NCBI RefSeq assembly: GCF_035582795.1
Contig: NC_134367.1
Span: forward strand, 7,364,062-7,428,061
Length of the DNA: 64,000 nt
Direction of reading: 5' to 3'
Source: Mycteria americana
Lineage: Eukaryota > Chordata > Aves > Ciconiiformes > Ciconiidae
How positions within the stretch are numbered: the first letter of the stretch is position 1; every line of letters starts with the position of its first letter. Shown here piece after piece: positions 21,901 to 34,300 of the stretch. The translations under genes were made by a program, and so were the position numbers. The notes below the pieces were generated by a model. The model saw only the letters and a list, made by a program, of their open reading frames with translations. It ran no database searches and was not told where the DNA came from.

Positions 21901-24900
21901 TTCCAGAGCTACTTTCCATAGTAGCTCTATACTTCACTTTTGCTATAAGCACTCAGGAAAAAAAAATCTTGCTGGATAGAAGTGGAAAACTTTCCTGTTC
22001 TTGTTGCTAAAAGAAATTGCCAATGCGCCATTCCAGTCAGTTTGATCTGCAGTTCCCATTTTTGGTGGGGTTGAAATCATGTGAGGGAATTTACTCATGG
22101 TTTCTTTCTTTTTCACTCCAAACATGAATGGCAAAACAGTTTTTCCTAGAGAAGAGCTCAGTGACCTTGGACATATGCACAGCACCAGCTCCTGCCAGCA
22201 TATTTGTGTGCAGATGTGCAGTGTATGTATAATTTATGTCGATGCTCTTAAAATAATCTAAGCAAGTTCAGCAGTGGCTGGTTAGTATGTGCTCCCTGTT
22301 CATGACATGCCTGACTTTTTTTTTTTTTTTTTTTTTAATCTCTTTACTTAAATAGGAAGAGGTTAGCCATTTACCAGTCCTTAAGGGATTGCTCTCAAAG
22401 TTGTGAAAATTCCAGCTGGTGTTCCAGTAATTATCTTTTTTTCCTTCTGTGCCTTCCAGAGAACATCACGTTGAAATGATGTGTTTACAGTTATGAAGAA
22501 GTTATTCATTAAAGCCTCTTCTGCTTCTCGTATAGACTTTATTTTCAAGTTCCAGTTTGTGTTATAAGGTCGAGCCCTCTGACTGGGAGCTCCCAGTACC
22601 CCAGCAGAGATCGTAACATTCATGTGTCACCGTTTAGAGAGAGAGACTGTGAACAGCAAGGGATTTAAAAGAAATAAATAGACCTCTTCTGAACACCTGG
22701 AATGGTGAAAGTGAAAGCTTATCTACCATCATGGGTTTGCATGTTTTCAAATCTTTTATTCCTTTAGGAAGAAAATATTTTTAGAGGATAACACTTCAGG
22801 TTACACATTTTTACTGGAACTTTACTCAGTTGCTATGTGGGACATAGGCGCTCATAGCGTGAAGGCTGTAAAATTAATCCACTGAGTGTAGAGGGCTCTC
22901 TTATTTACGCAGAAGTTTTCTCCATCCCTCTGGTAGTATGATTTATACTGCAGTGAGAACCTCATAGAAGAAGGGCTTAGAAAAAAGACAATTGGGTGGT
23001 GGTGTTGATTTTACACGACTGAACTGCATACCATGGCCATGAGTTCTGGTTACATCTTCACCTCGCCACGCTGCAGTCACTCAGCGCTCCACCTCTTCTT
23101 TGGTGTAGGTCTGTTAGTGAATATAATCTCTTACAAGTATCTTAAATAGTTGCAATGCCTCACTGGATTTTATTCACCCTGCAATTTGTACTCTGTTCAT
23201 TTTATCTCCCAATTAATCTACTTTGGAGTCAGAACTTCAATCACCTTTTAAAAAATGTATGTATTATACTAAAATAACTTAAAAGCACGTCGAACTTTCT
23301 TATGCTGAATATATGCTTAATATCTTAGATATATGATAACATCAGAAAGTAGATTCTCTGCTTCTATGCATTTTGAGGTAATTAAAGCCCCACATGAGCC
23401 ATAGTTTGATTTATAGAAAAGCTTTTTGGGTTTAATGATAAGTCACAGTTTGAGGACAATAACAGCATTATCTTTGCAATAGCGGGTACAGTATGAACAA
23501 GCATTAGTCATTAAAAGGTAATGTTTTGTTTGGGGAGAAAAGGTACAGTTAATACAATGGCTGTTTCAAGAATTAGGCAATATTTTTTGTTTTTATCAGG
23601 ATATGTCTTCTGTAGGAGCAGAGGTACATTTATTTTCTATTAAGTTAATGATCAAAAGTCCTTAAAATCCACTTTGTGCTTATTCAGACACCTAGACTGC
23701 TTTCTTTTTTAGACTGCAAAAGCTCTTGGTACTGCTTCCCTTGGTAAGAGGTGGAGGAGTAACTCTTTTATTAGAAATGCATCGATAGTATGATGACTGG
23801 TCAAAGGATGAGGTTTTATTTGTGGGAATTGATTCTTTTTACTACCTTTAGCATCTGGTGTAATATTGCTTTGGGGTGACACAAAAATGTCACTCAGGGT
23901 TATTTAAGGACATTATTTTAATTGCTATCTTAAATAAGAAAAAAAAATTAAAAAAGGAAAAAAGAAAAAAGTCAAATCTCTTATAGGCTTTAGTATTTAA
24001 AAGGACAAAGTGCTCATTTTTAACAAATGCTATATGGTCTCCATTCTGCAAGCTTTATTCTTTTAAAGGTCATGAACATACTGTTTCTGGAATTCTGTGA
24101 CAGTCTTACAATTTCTCTGCTGTAGTTATTTGTAGATAGATGTTATGGGTAGTCATTTTTTTTCAGTAGCTTCTCAGTGTAAATAAAAGTCACTACTGAT
24201 CTTCTACAGTGCTGTGCTACAATACTTCGTGTTCAGTCATCTAGCCGTAAGTTGTATCTCATAAACCTCATAGACTGGGAAATTAAAATATCAATATTTT
24301 CTCAGAAACTGGTGGACTTCTATAATTGTAATTCTTTACATCCATACCTAACTGTTACAGAAGCAAAAAGCATCCTTAGTCCAAAGGCAAATATACTGCT
24401 TTTGACTGATTTAAACCAGCAATAAGCCAGGTCTGTACCTGTCCTCCATGATCGTGCTTAATGGGGAGGAGATTAAAATAGCGCACATCGGGTGCATTGG
24501 CACTAGGAACGTTATCAGGGTCACAGCTAGCTCTTTGGCCCTGATGTCAGCCAGTATTTCAGTGCTATGAAGCTCCTTTGGCCTCCAAAATGGTGTGGCC
24601 ACATCCAAGCTACCTTTTGGGAATGGTTCCTGGCCCATGGTTGGGATTTGTTGGTAGGGTGCTGGTTTGTCTTGGCCAAAAATTTGCTGGGGACTACACA
24701 ATCAGCTTAATAAGTGTCGGTGACTGAGATTCAGTGCCAGGGAATAATTTCCTGGTAGGAATGCGGCTTATGAAAACAGGGTCAGCCTGCGGTCTGAAAT
24801 AAGTGGAAATGAGGTGAGGTAGATAAGTACCAAGTACAAGGTATGCCCGTAGGAAATAGTGGCAGGAACTGCTCTTATGTTGTTCCCTGAGCTCAACTTA

Positions 24901-25039
24901 TCTTGACGTGAAGGACTGTCCCATCACGGGCTCAACGTGGACCCTCATTCCACTGCTGGCAAAAAGCTGAATGGTGTCCTAAATTGTATCAGAGAAGTCT
25001 TTCAAAAAATACAGGTAGAATGAATCCCCCAGGTACATG
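18948..25039. other. Unique AT-rich intergenic DNA
   Basis: No gene or clear repeat was recognised. It holds a T tract of 21 bases at 22316-22336. Antisense open frames at 22381-22623 and 24411-24701 have no family I recognise. Confidence 0.5.
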
Positions 25040-25370
25040 ATTATATATAAAACCTCATCTAGGATGCAGTGTCTCATACTGAGTAACGATGGATAAACAG
25101 ATCCTGAGAGTGACTAACTGCGATCTGAGAAACAGGGAATCTTCATGAAGAAACTGAAGGTACTTTGTTTATTTGGATGGCAAAACAAAGGTTGAAATTA
25201 TATTGGTTCCTATAATACACTGGGGGAATAAATACTGGAACAGGGAAAGAGTTATCAAAGCTACAGGAGAGTTTCAACATAATAACAAATAGGTTTATGT
25301 TCAGGCTGGACATTAGGGAACGGTTTCTAATCATCACTGAATGAAAGTCAGGAATAGGCCTGTGGTAAAA
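25040..25370 (+). mobile_element. Ancient CR1/L3-like LINE remnant, sense
   Basis: Degenerate blocks match the order of a CR1-clade 3' end. They are a CATCTAGGATGCAGTGT-like block near 25055, then GTTCAGGCTGGACATTAGG at about 25300, then GGTTTCTAATCATCACTGAA at about 25322. It is far more diverged than the other CR1 copies and has no open frame. Recognition is by eye only. Confidence 0.55.
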
Positions 25371-25554
25371 CCAAAAGGAACAAATAGCTAAGCTGTAAAA
25401 AAGAAAAGAAAAAGGAGTATGTTCAGCTTACACACCGGTTGCCTGCAGTGCTGGGTGATGAGATTTCATAGCTCCAAACATTCTTCCTAATGCTGTGTTC
25501 CTGCTTCATCTGAATATTTATATAGCTCTGTAAATCACGTATTAACTGTGTTGA

Positions 25555-25735
25555 AAATAATCTCTGAATATGATCTCTATATATATTTATATATCTTATA
25601 TAAATGTTTACATGTACATTATATATATGTTTATATATTATATATTTTTTATATCTATGCACATATATACATATATACATACATTTATATATAAAATATA
25701 TATATTTTTTAATATATATATATAAAAAATGAAGA
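25555..25735. repeat. AT-rich microsatellite region
   Basis: This is dense TATATA, TTTATATA and ACATATATACATATA repetition with interruptions. The 114-codon antisense frame across it, rich in Tyr, Ile and Lys, is an artefact of this composition. Confidence 0.85.
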
Positions 25736-28700
25736 TGTATTGTTCCAGCTGGGACTGGCAAGCACACAATGGGGCAAATTGCCTTTGGGAAGTGCCAGTG
25801 TGTCCATAGGCAGAGCTCGATGACCAGACACTTGAATTCTAAGTGAATAAGTGTGGGTCAGACAAACTCTTCCACGAACAACTCATTCATCCTTTTTCCC
25901 CTACCTTCTACCAGCCAGAAAGCAGTTTATCACAGAGTGCTTTGTAGACAGTGATTATAGTTTATCCAATAGCAACTTTTTAAACACTTTTAATAATATA
26001 TCCACACACTACGAATGACTTGAAGAAAGAACAAGTATTTAGGATTAAGGGAATTATAACCTTGCGTTAGTAGGGGAAAACCAACTAATTTACATTCTTG
26101 AGCTGGTTTAGGACAGTAGCACTGGTTTTGTGGTAAGCAAAAATATAGGTAGAATAGTGGAAAAATGATCTGAGAAGTCTTTGCTGGTATTTTCTGCTTA
26201 GCAGTTTCGCAGTGGTGGACACATGAGTGCAGAAATGCCATTGCCAGGATGGACCTCTGCTTCATGCTTGTTGCTGGTGATGGCATCTCTTGGATGGTCA
26301 TCTAGCAAAGCTGATCATGTTGTCTTCAGCTTTTTCTCTCTTTCAGTGGCATGCCTAGACGTGGCAGATGCTGCCAGCAGTTTGGGGCAACATGCTTGTC
26401 TATAGGGCTGACTCCCATTTTATACGTTTTTTGGCACCACTTTTGTAACTGCAGAACTGGTCAGAAAGTCCTGGCACCCTGGAGACAGTCACCGTGACAG
26501 AGATGTCATCGAAGTGGGATCACCTCAGCGGGCCACTATTGCCGTTGCATGTCACACATTTTGCAAAGGTGTAAAACAGTGAGAAAAAAAGTGGGTTTAT
26601 TTTTGAGGAAGGTGTTTCCAGCCTGCTGTCTGCGCTGGACCGCATACACACAGAGAGCCCGCTAACATCCATCCCTACACGTAAACACACAGTGCTTTGG
26701 ATTTACATTTAACGACCTCCAAGAAAGTCACAAAATTTGTCAGCGTACAAGAAAACAGGAGCAGTAGATACTGTGGCCCTGTTAGATGGAGGTTTGTGCT
26801 CATCTTCCAAAAGTATGTTACATAGATGCAGAGACAGCTGCCTTTAGGTCTCAGAAATTGAAGAGAGTGAAAAATTAGTTACATCAAACTCAAATTTTGT
26901 TGCCTCTTGCACTCCCCTGTCTGCAAGCGTTATTGGTTTGTCCTTTGCCCTCTTCTCTTCTCCTGTGGTCTTCACTTTAGTAATTGTTAAGTCCAGTTTT
27001 CTGTACAACTGCCTGATCCTCAAGGTATTTCCAAGGTGTCTTTTCCAAGGTGTCTTCTCCCAGCTGGGAAGGTTTTCCTGTTCTGTGGTTTTCTGGTTAT
27101 ATCTTGTCTCAAGTCATGCAAAATGGGTGAGCAGTGGTGTATTGATACAAAAATAAACAGTGGTTAAGGTTTTGGATACCTGTTTAAAATATTGAGTGTG
27201 ACTTGTCCATCTGTATTTGAAGTTTGTGAAAATACATGAAAGATTTGATGTTAAACCTACATCTATCACAAACACATTCAAATGGACAAAATGGAACGTT
27301 TCCTTTGCACTATTTTCCTCAAAAGATTAATTAATTTGTTCAAGCAACAGTCTTCTGCTGTGATTATCTTTTTTTTTTTTTAAATGCACCTCTAATTTTT
27401 AATTAATGCACCAGAAATGAATCCATGACAAAAGCTCAACAAGCTAATATTTCACATCTCCAAGCACTAATTCTGTTATTTTACTACCTTCTGGGTTACT
27501 TGAGAAACTCACAATTTTTCTTTGCTGCCACCTCCTGTTGCATTGAAGGTAATGCTGTTTAGGGGTATTTTTTTGGTCGTATAAAAGTATTAATTTGATG
27601 GCGGAGTCTGCTTACCCCTCTACCGCACGCGGAGACTTTCCTGCTACCGCGCCTGCTCTTACGCAGCTGGTACATTCCACGTTGGCAGGGCACGATGAGC
27701 GTGACCCAGAGCAGGCACAGCAGTCTCCAAAACACTTCGTGCCTACTTGTTTTTCTTTCTCTGGAAGTAAATAGAACATAGTAAATAGACTTCAGCCTGA
27801 CACTTGTGGGACTAGGCTGATGAGGAGACTGTGATCCAAGGATGAAAATGTGTGACATGCACAGGGAAGCAACAGTGCCTGGGAAGGGAGGGGGAAGAGA
27901 GGAAAAAAAGGCAAGCGATAAACAAGGCTGAGCAGGGGGCTGAAGGGGGGAACTGCACGGCGAAATGAAAAGGGGGAAGGTGTCCCTACCCCGAAACATT
28001 AAAGGGGATGTTGGAGATTGTTGAACCATAGAAGATGCAGTTTAAATGAGTGGCAACTTATTTTCAAAAACTCTTCCACTTTCTTTTTTTCCTTTGAGCT
28101 TCTTTCATCTTATGGCCCATTTTACTTAAAGACTTTTCTCTCTTGCTTTTTACATTTTTGAATACCTTTCTTTTTTGCCCACCTGCTATTGCTGTTTCTG
28201 CCCGTTCTTCTTTTCTTTCCTTTTCCTCTCTTTTGCATTCACTCTTTCTGTCCTCTTCAGGAGATTCTGCTTGACAGGCCAGAGTTTGTGTTTTTTCAAG
28301 ACAGACTTGAAAATATAATTTACACATAGAGTTGCCATTGGACAACTCATCCGGTGGCCTCAGCTGGGTCGTGCTTGCATTAAACTGGCTGATCTGCTGG
28401 TTACAGTTCCTTGATCACTGCACCTTGTTGGAGGTCGTGCAGGCTACACAGTCAAAATTCTTTCTCTGTGGTGAATAAACCAGCAACTCCAATGAAGACT
28501 TATGTGAGATCCTGGGAATAAGGTGCATAATAGATAGTCCTCTTTCTCCATGGTTGCAAAAAACTTTCGCTTTTATACGAACCCTTGTGTCAGGATGCTG
28601 TTCCAGGTACCTTTTTTTGGCAGCAATGGTAAGTTTGGTGAATATTTATTCTTGCATGTTCTCTCATCTGTGTCATGCAACTGTTCATAGGGCTGTATGA

Positions 28701-30939
28701 TAGGGGATAAATCAGCTGAGGTGGATAAAAAATATTCCTCTGTTTCTTTCCCCTCTTTCACTTGGGAGCATGGACCTGAGGAAAGCCTGGACCCATGAGT
28801 GAAGATACAACAGCGTTGCTTCAAGGATATAGGGCTTCATCAATAACTTCAACTTCTCATCAGTCCTTCTCTAGCTATTGACTCAAAAGGAGGTAGCCAT
28901 ATATGTAGGCAAACATACACCAACCAGCAGGCTGCCAGTGTGTTCAAAAACGAAACAAACAGGAGCTAAAATGAGAACCACAAAGTTAAAGTATTATTGT
29001 CTCTAAAGGGTGGTGTTGGAGTGCTGGTACCTGCACAAGCAGAGACTTATTTCTCTGATGTGTTGCATGAAATCTTATCAAAACCATGCACTAAAACCAC
29101 CAGCATAAGTTAATTAGTTTAACAAAATTTATCCAAAACCAGGGAAGTTTGTAGCTGGAGTAATGGCAGGTGCAAACCCAAGTACATATCTCCAGCTAAA
29201 GATGCACAGGAAAGTGATTTGCTGTCACAGACGGGAGCGGCTCTGTTCCAGAAATTTGGAGGTTCCCCTTGCTGGGGAGACACTGAGTGTTTTGGAGAGA
29301 AGGCAGGGAGAGGATTTTTGTGACGGAAGCTGGTAAAAAGCTTTGGAGCTGAGAATAAGGACCTTATTTTTTATCCTGTTTTATTTTGTGTCCGTAGGAA
29401 TTAAGGTTCATGTTACCGATGTTCAAAACTTCGTTCAGGACACACCTGACTCAACTTCTTTCTGCGGTAGAGCACTGCTCTTGGGAAAGGAGGTCAAGGA
29501 GTTGGTGTTGATCGTTTTGCAGTGGATTAATTGGGCTGTGTAACTTTTAGAGCACGGTAATTAGCAGCTCTGTGCCCCGTTATGAGTCGTGCTAAGTCAT
29601 GCGTTCATGAAGGACCTCAGAGCAGGGAAGCGTGTGCGTGCACGCACACTCACACAAGCATACAAGACCAGTGGAAGAATCCTTTTGTGCTTAATATGCT
29701 TGTGAACTGATCGGGGTTGGATGAGCTGAGCTATTCTAAAAGGGATCCAAAAAAGCCTACTGAGACATTACATCCACAACAAAATGGTAGCAAAATATAA
29801 AAATTCTTTATGGGGAAAAATTGCTTTTGGTCTTTAGTCCTAGTTTGAGCTCTCCATGGAAGAGATTTCTTTTCTGCGAACGCCAGACTGATCCATAACT
29901 GTGCATAAGTCAAAGCACCCTCATTTCTAGTAGCTATTAAGCTATATTATTGCCCTTAGAAAGACTCTGACCACGTCAACCAAATATTAGTTTTTCTAAT
30001 ACTATTCTAAAATTCAGTGCCTGAGCTTATGGTTAATTGTCTTAACTAAACAGTGTTACCTCAGTCTTGCCTTAGCTGTTTCAGTAATACAATAAATATG
30101 GAGTGTTCTTGAGTTAGTTTTAAACATTATTAAGTTTTATCGTCTCCTTTAAATGGAGAGAAATTGAGAGGCTTGTATAGAAAATTATTAATTTTAATAG
30201 ATTAAATACTGGAAAATTTAAAAAACCCCAAGTGTCCTTTGTCCTTTTTTCATTTGCAATGAAGATAGCGAGAGTCTACGTGGGGAAATGATGGATCTGG
30301 GGTGACTTGTGATCTTCCCTTTCCTCAGACTGCCACCAATGTGTCTAATAGTTAGATGTAGGCAGAATTAGGTGTTTGGACTCCATTTTTTATATCTAGG
30401 GAAATGAAATATAGCAAGAAGTTACTACACTATCTGGCAATGAAAAGACAAAATCATTGCTGAAATTGCTGGAGGGTCTTTGGTTTCAAATTCAGGAGAA
30501 ATCCTTCCATCAAAGGAAACATTTAAAGGTGCTATTTTATTTTAATTTTTTACGAAGTAGAGAGTCCAAATGAAGTGTGAACTATTAAAGCAGTCAAGAT
30601 TCAAACATGCAGTTCCTCGTTTCAAACCCAGCAAGAATTGCCTTTGGGTCTAATGTCACTGGTGTACAACCCCACAAGGTTAATCCCTGCCAACAAATGT
30701 GTTTGATTTCTTTCTTGAACTGATGGTATGAAGTAGAGAAATGTACAACGCAAGTAGACACAGATCAATCAAATACTGTTTTATACTCTTTTGAACTTTG
30801 CTATTTAGAGCATTTCAGCATCTGTTACCAGGCTTTGATACGTAAGGTCTTTTTCTGTGCTGGTTATATCAATATTTACTGGGCATGCGGGCCATTTTCA
30901 TAAATGGATATAGTTACATTATATAGACTCAAAACAGGA
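25736..30939. other. Unique intergenic DNA
   Basis: No gene was recognised. A pyrimidine-rich stretch at about 28075-28220 creates a lysine/glutamate-rich antisense frame. A Z-DNA-type palindrome lies at 29632-29649. Confidence 0.5.
29632..29649. repeat. 18-bp alternating purine-pyrimidine palindrome
   Basis: GTGTGCGTGCACGCACAC equals its own reverse complement and alternates purine and pyrimidine throughout. Confidence 0.85.
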
Positions 30940-31310
30940 GGAGTAGGGAATCTGAGAAGTTATCTAGTCCACCTCTCTTTCCCTAACTGTTCTGAAACCA
31001 TTTGTACTAGAGGTCAGTCCAAGCTCACTGGTTTTTTTCCCTAACGCCTAGTGTGAACCTCTTTTGTTGAGATGTTAGCCCCATTCCCTTCTTGTCCTTT
31101 CTAACACAGGTAGGAAGCAAATTTATTCACTCTTCTACACGTTTTTACACTGTTCAGAGGTCTCTCTTGAATAGTTTCCGTTTCAAATCAAACAGCTTTT
31201 TTTTCAATATATCTTTTCTTGTGAGTTTTTTTTTCTGCAGTTCTGCTTATTCTGCTGCCTTTTTTCTAGACTCTTAAGTGGATGTATTTCTCATTTTAAA
31301 TATGGGGCCT
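30940..31310 (-). mobile_element. Ancient CR1/L3-like LINE remnant, antisense
   Basis: Read on the - strand, this is the 3' half of an old CR1-clade LINE. On the + strand one sees TATCTAGTCCACC at about 30961, TGTGAACCTCTTTTGTTGAG at about 31051 and CATTCCCTTCTTGTCC at about 31082. A T-rich stretch follows, with CTTTTCTTGTGAG and TTTTCTAGACTCTT near 31212-31275. These are in the order of the reverse-complemented consensus as I remember it. No reading frame survives. Confidence 0.6.
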
Positions 31311-34300
31311 ACCCATACTTACCAGCCTACCAACCCAAATAGGTGATATTTACAGCTTGTCAAATTGGTGAGCTTTTTACAGTTTCAAATAAATGCAAAC
31401 AAATAACCAGTTTTATCACGAGCAGTGGAATCGATGAAGCTTGATTTTTCTATTATTCATGCACATCTTCCCTTTTCCCTCTAAAACAATCATGCTGCAT
31501 TCTTTCCATACCTCTTAACCTTAAGAGATGTTGAAAGAGAAATATTGTACAAAGAAATATTGGTATTTCAGCTGTCTGATGAGGCACTACACAAAGGTTT
31601 ATGCCCTCATTATCCTCCTTCAATGGCACAGGTCATGGTTCTGCCTCCTCTTTTTCCTGAGGGTTTTCTACCTCTCTTTTATCAATGTTCTTACCGATTT
31701 TTCAAAACATTAAGAAATACATAATTAGAGAATTCTACTTGTTTCTGTTTTAGAGGGAATAAATAAGTTCAAAAGTTATTGGGGAAAACTTGTGCAGTGT
31801 AATTCTGTAGTCCTCATTTCCTTAAGAAACTGAGAAGCAAGTCAACTGCTTAATTTTCATTCAATTTTCAGAATTAATGTATATTTTCAGGGATAAAAAA
31901 ATTAAAACTAGGTATTTAAGACGTATTTAACTTCAGAAATTTTAATTTAACATTTTTAAGAAAACTACAATTTTCCTTTTTTCTTTATTTAACCTATTTC
32001 CTCTTTTGGATGATTCCATGATGAGAGTGTTGTTTTCGGTTTATTTTTCTCATCCTTAAAGGTAAAAGGCATATAGGTATTTAAATTTTGATGTTTAACA
32101 TTTCATCAACTAATGTTAGGTGAGATGAATCTTAGCCTGCAAGTCTCGAAGTCTGCTCACCTCTACATGATGGGCTGTTGCACTTTATTTGGCTGTCTCT
32201 TTGCTTTGTACCTTTCACGTTCCTCCTCTTGGGACACTGGGGATGACAGGCCAAAACCAGAAGATCCCATGGTGTTGTCGTTGCCTGAGACGAGACTTTT
32301 TTAAAGTGAGATATACCCAGATGGCCTGAGTGAACTGTCAGCAGGTGGCCTAGTTTAAGGTTGTCTTTGGAAAGTTCTGGAGACCCAGAGGACAGAATTA
32401 GTGGCTTGATTGATCACGCAGATTTCGTATGCCTTAGTAAGAGAAAAATATTCCTATATGCCTGCATGTTAAAGGAGACACTGCTTATGTTTGCAGTGGA
32501 GGTTGGTACCAGTTGTTTTGGAGGGAAGTGTATAGGGCAAGCTAGAACTAGGACTAATTTTAGACCTAGTTCTCTAGTCCTAGAAAACCTAGCATTTTTA
32601 GCAAGCAATTCACTTGACTACTCTCAGCTATGCATTTTATAGCGAGGTGAAATGGCCTCTGGTGATAATGAGACCCAAACTCTCTGTTTCTCTGCAGTAA
32701 CTGATATGAGCTTAACGTAGATAGATCCCATCCCATGGCATTGCAAAGTGGCTGAGTGATTTTTGGGCAATACATCCAAGAAATGCTGTTCTAGGTGCAA
32801 GGAAGAAAGGAATTGGGAGTCAAGAAATCAAGAAGGGCTTAGAGCAAGAGAAAAGGTTGAAGAGGGTTATCTGTAACAGGATGAGGACAAAGAGAGACAG
32901 AAAACAAGAAAGAGAGGGGCCTTGAGGAATTCTCCATAGCTAGATATGGTGGAACATGTGGCCCTGAAGGTGCAGTTGCTGGTGGAGCAGTGGAGCACTT
33001 TGCACAAGGTATGAGAAACTCACGTACCCATACAAGGATTTCTTTTCACATAGAAAAGATTCTGTTTCTCTTGAGGATTACATGCTAAGAAGAATGAGGG
33101 GTTTTTTCTTGAGGGGGCAGAAGACAAGGGAAATATTTTACCTTCCTACATGACTCAAGCTATCTGTCCAAAAGGAATGGCACTGCAAGCAGCTACCTAC
33201 AATGTGTAGAGGGAGAGAGCTGTGTTTTGATGAACAAAACACGCTGGAGTTTTCATGCTTCCAGTTGCCTTGTAACTTCTCAAGAACTTGCACGTGACTG
33301 ATTCATAACTTCAAAGTCGGAGCATTTATTAGTGAGAAAGGCTAGGATAGGCTGTCTTTTGACAAATAATAATGGTAATTTGGATACAAATGGTCAAGTC
33401 TTGAAGAAAAACTTCTGCACCAAGAAACTTACAGCCAAAATATAATGGACGGGTGCAGACAGGTGGATAAATAAGTGTGAACTTGCCTTAGAGGCCAAAA
33501 GATAAAATTCTTATTTTTGTTTACTTGTTTTGGACTGTAACTTGAGCCATACTATTGATCGTCCACTTGAATGCTCAACTGATAGTTGTGCGGCACAAGG
33601 GCTACTTGAAAGACAGGTATCCAAAATAAAGAAAGAAATTTTAGTGCTATTGTTGCTATTTCAATCTGAAATCTGTGGATGAAAAGGAACTGTGAGGTTT
33701 TGGTGCAGTAAGGATGCAATACTCCTTGCAAACATTTTTTTCTGATCACTTTTACTTGTGTGTGTGGTTTATTTTTCCCGATTAGGACTGTTGTTAACTA
33801 AAACATACTCTTTTCCCATTTCTATGTTCATTTAGCCATTCAGATCTTCTCTTCCTCAAAAAAATGACAACACTATCTCTAAATGCTGCCTGTCACCTCC
33901 TTCCTTCCTTCCTTTAATTTAACTTTATAGTTCTTTATTTAGAAGAGAGTCTTCCCCACTTCACCTTTTCAGGAGAGGACCTCATGGGAAGTTTTGAGAT
34001 CAGCAGTTTTCTGCTCTCTGGAGACAGAGAATTTCTAGAGGTGTCTTAAATCTCTGTACAGTGAAATAACTTAATAACTGCACAGTGAAAGAACTGCATA
34101 CACTTCTGAGCTTCTTGCCGTGTCTTCTCAAGCTATAAAAATCCCCCTCCCGCTAAACTGCTGTGCATTGTTTTAAAATGCTATAGCTCCTCCATCCCAT
34201 AAATCTCTAACTTCTCAAGAACCTTCATTTTGGTATCAGTGGGCTGATGCACTTGTATCACCACCATTTGCTGTGCAAGGTATCTTTCTCAGTGGGTCGG

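Noticed and set aside
22381..22623. 80-codon antisense frame with a protein-like composition
   Set aside because: I recognise no family, and the frame has no consistent splice sites; chance remains the best explanation.
24411..24701. 96-codon antisense frame, considered as mitochondrial insertion or retroviral remnant
   Set aside because: Neither the residues nor the order matched a mitochondrial or retroviral protein I could name.
25423..25767. 114-codon antisense frame rich in Tyr, Ile and Lys
   Set aside because: It is the translation of the AT microsatellite.
28064..28345. Lys/Glu-rich antisense frame resembling a nuclear protein
   Set aside because: It comes from a pyrimidine-rich tract on the + strand; no exon boundaries or conserved motif.
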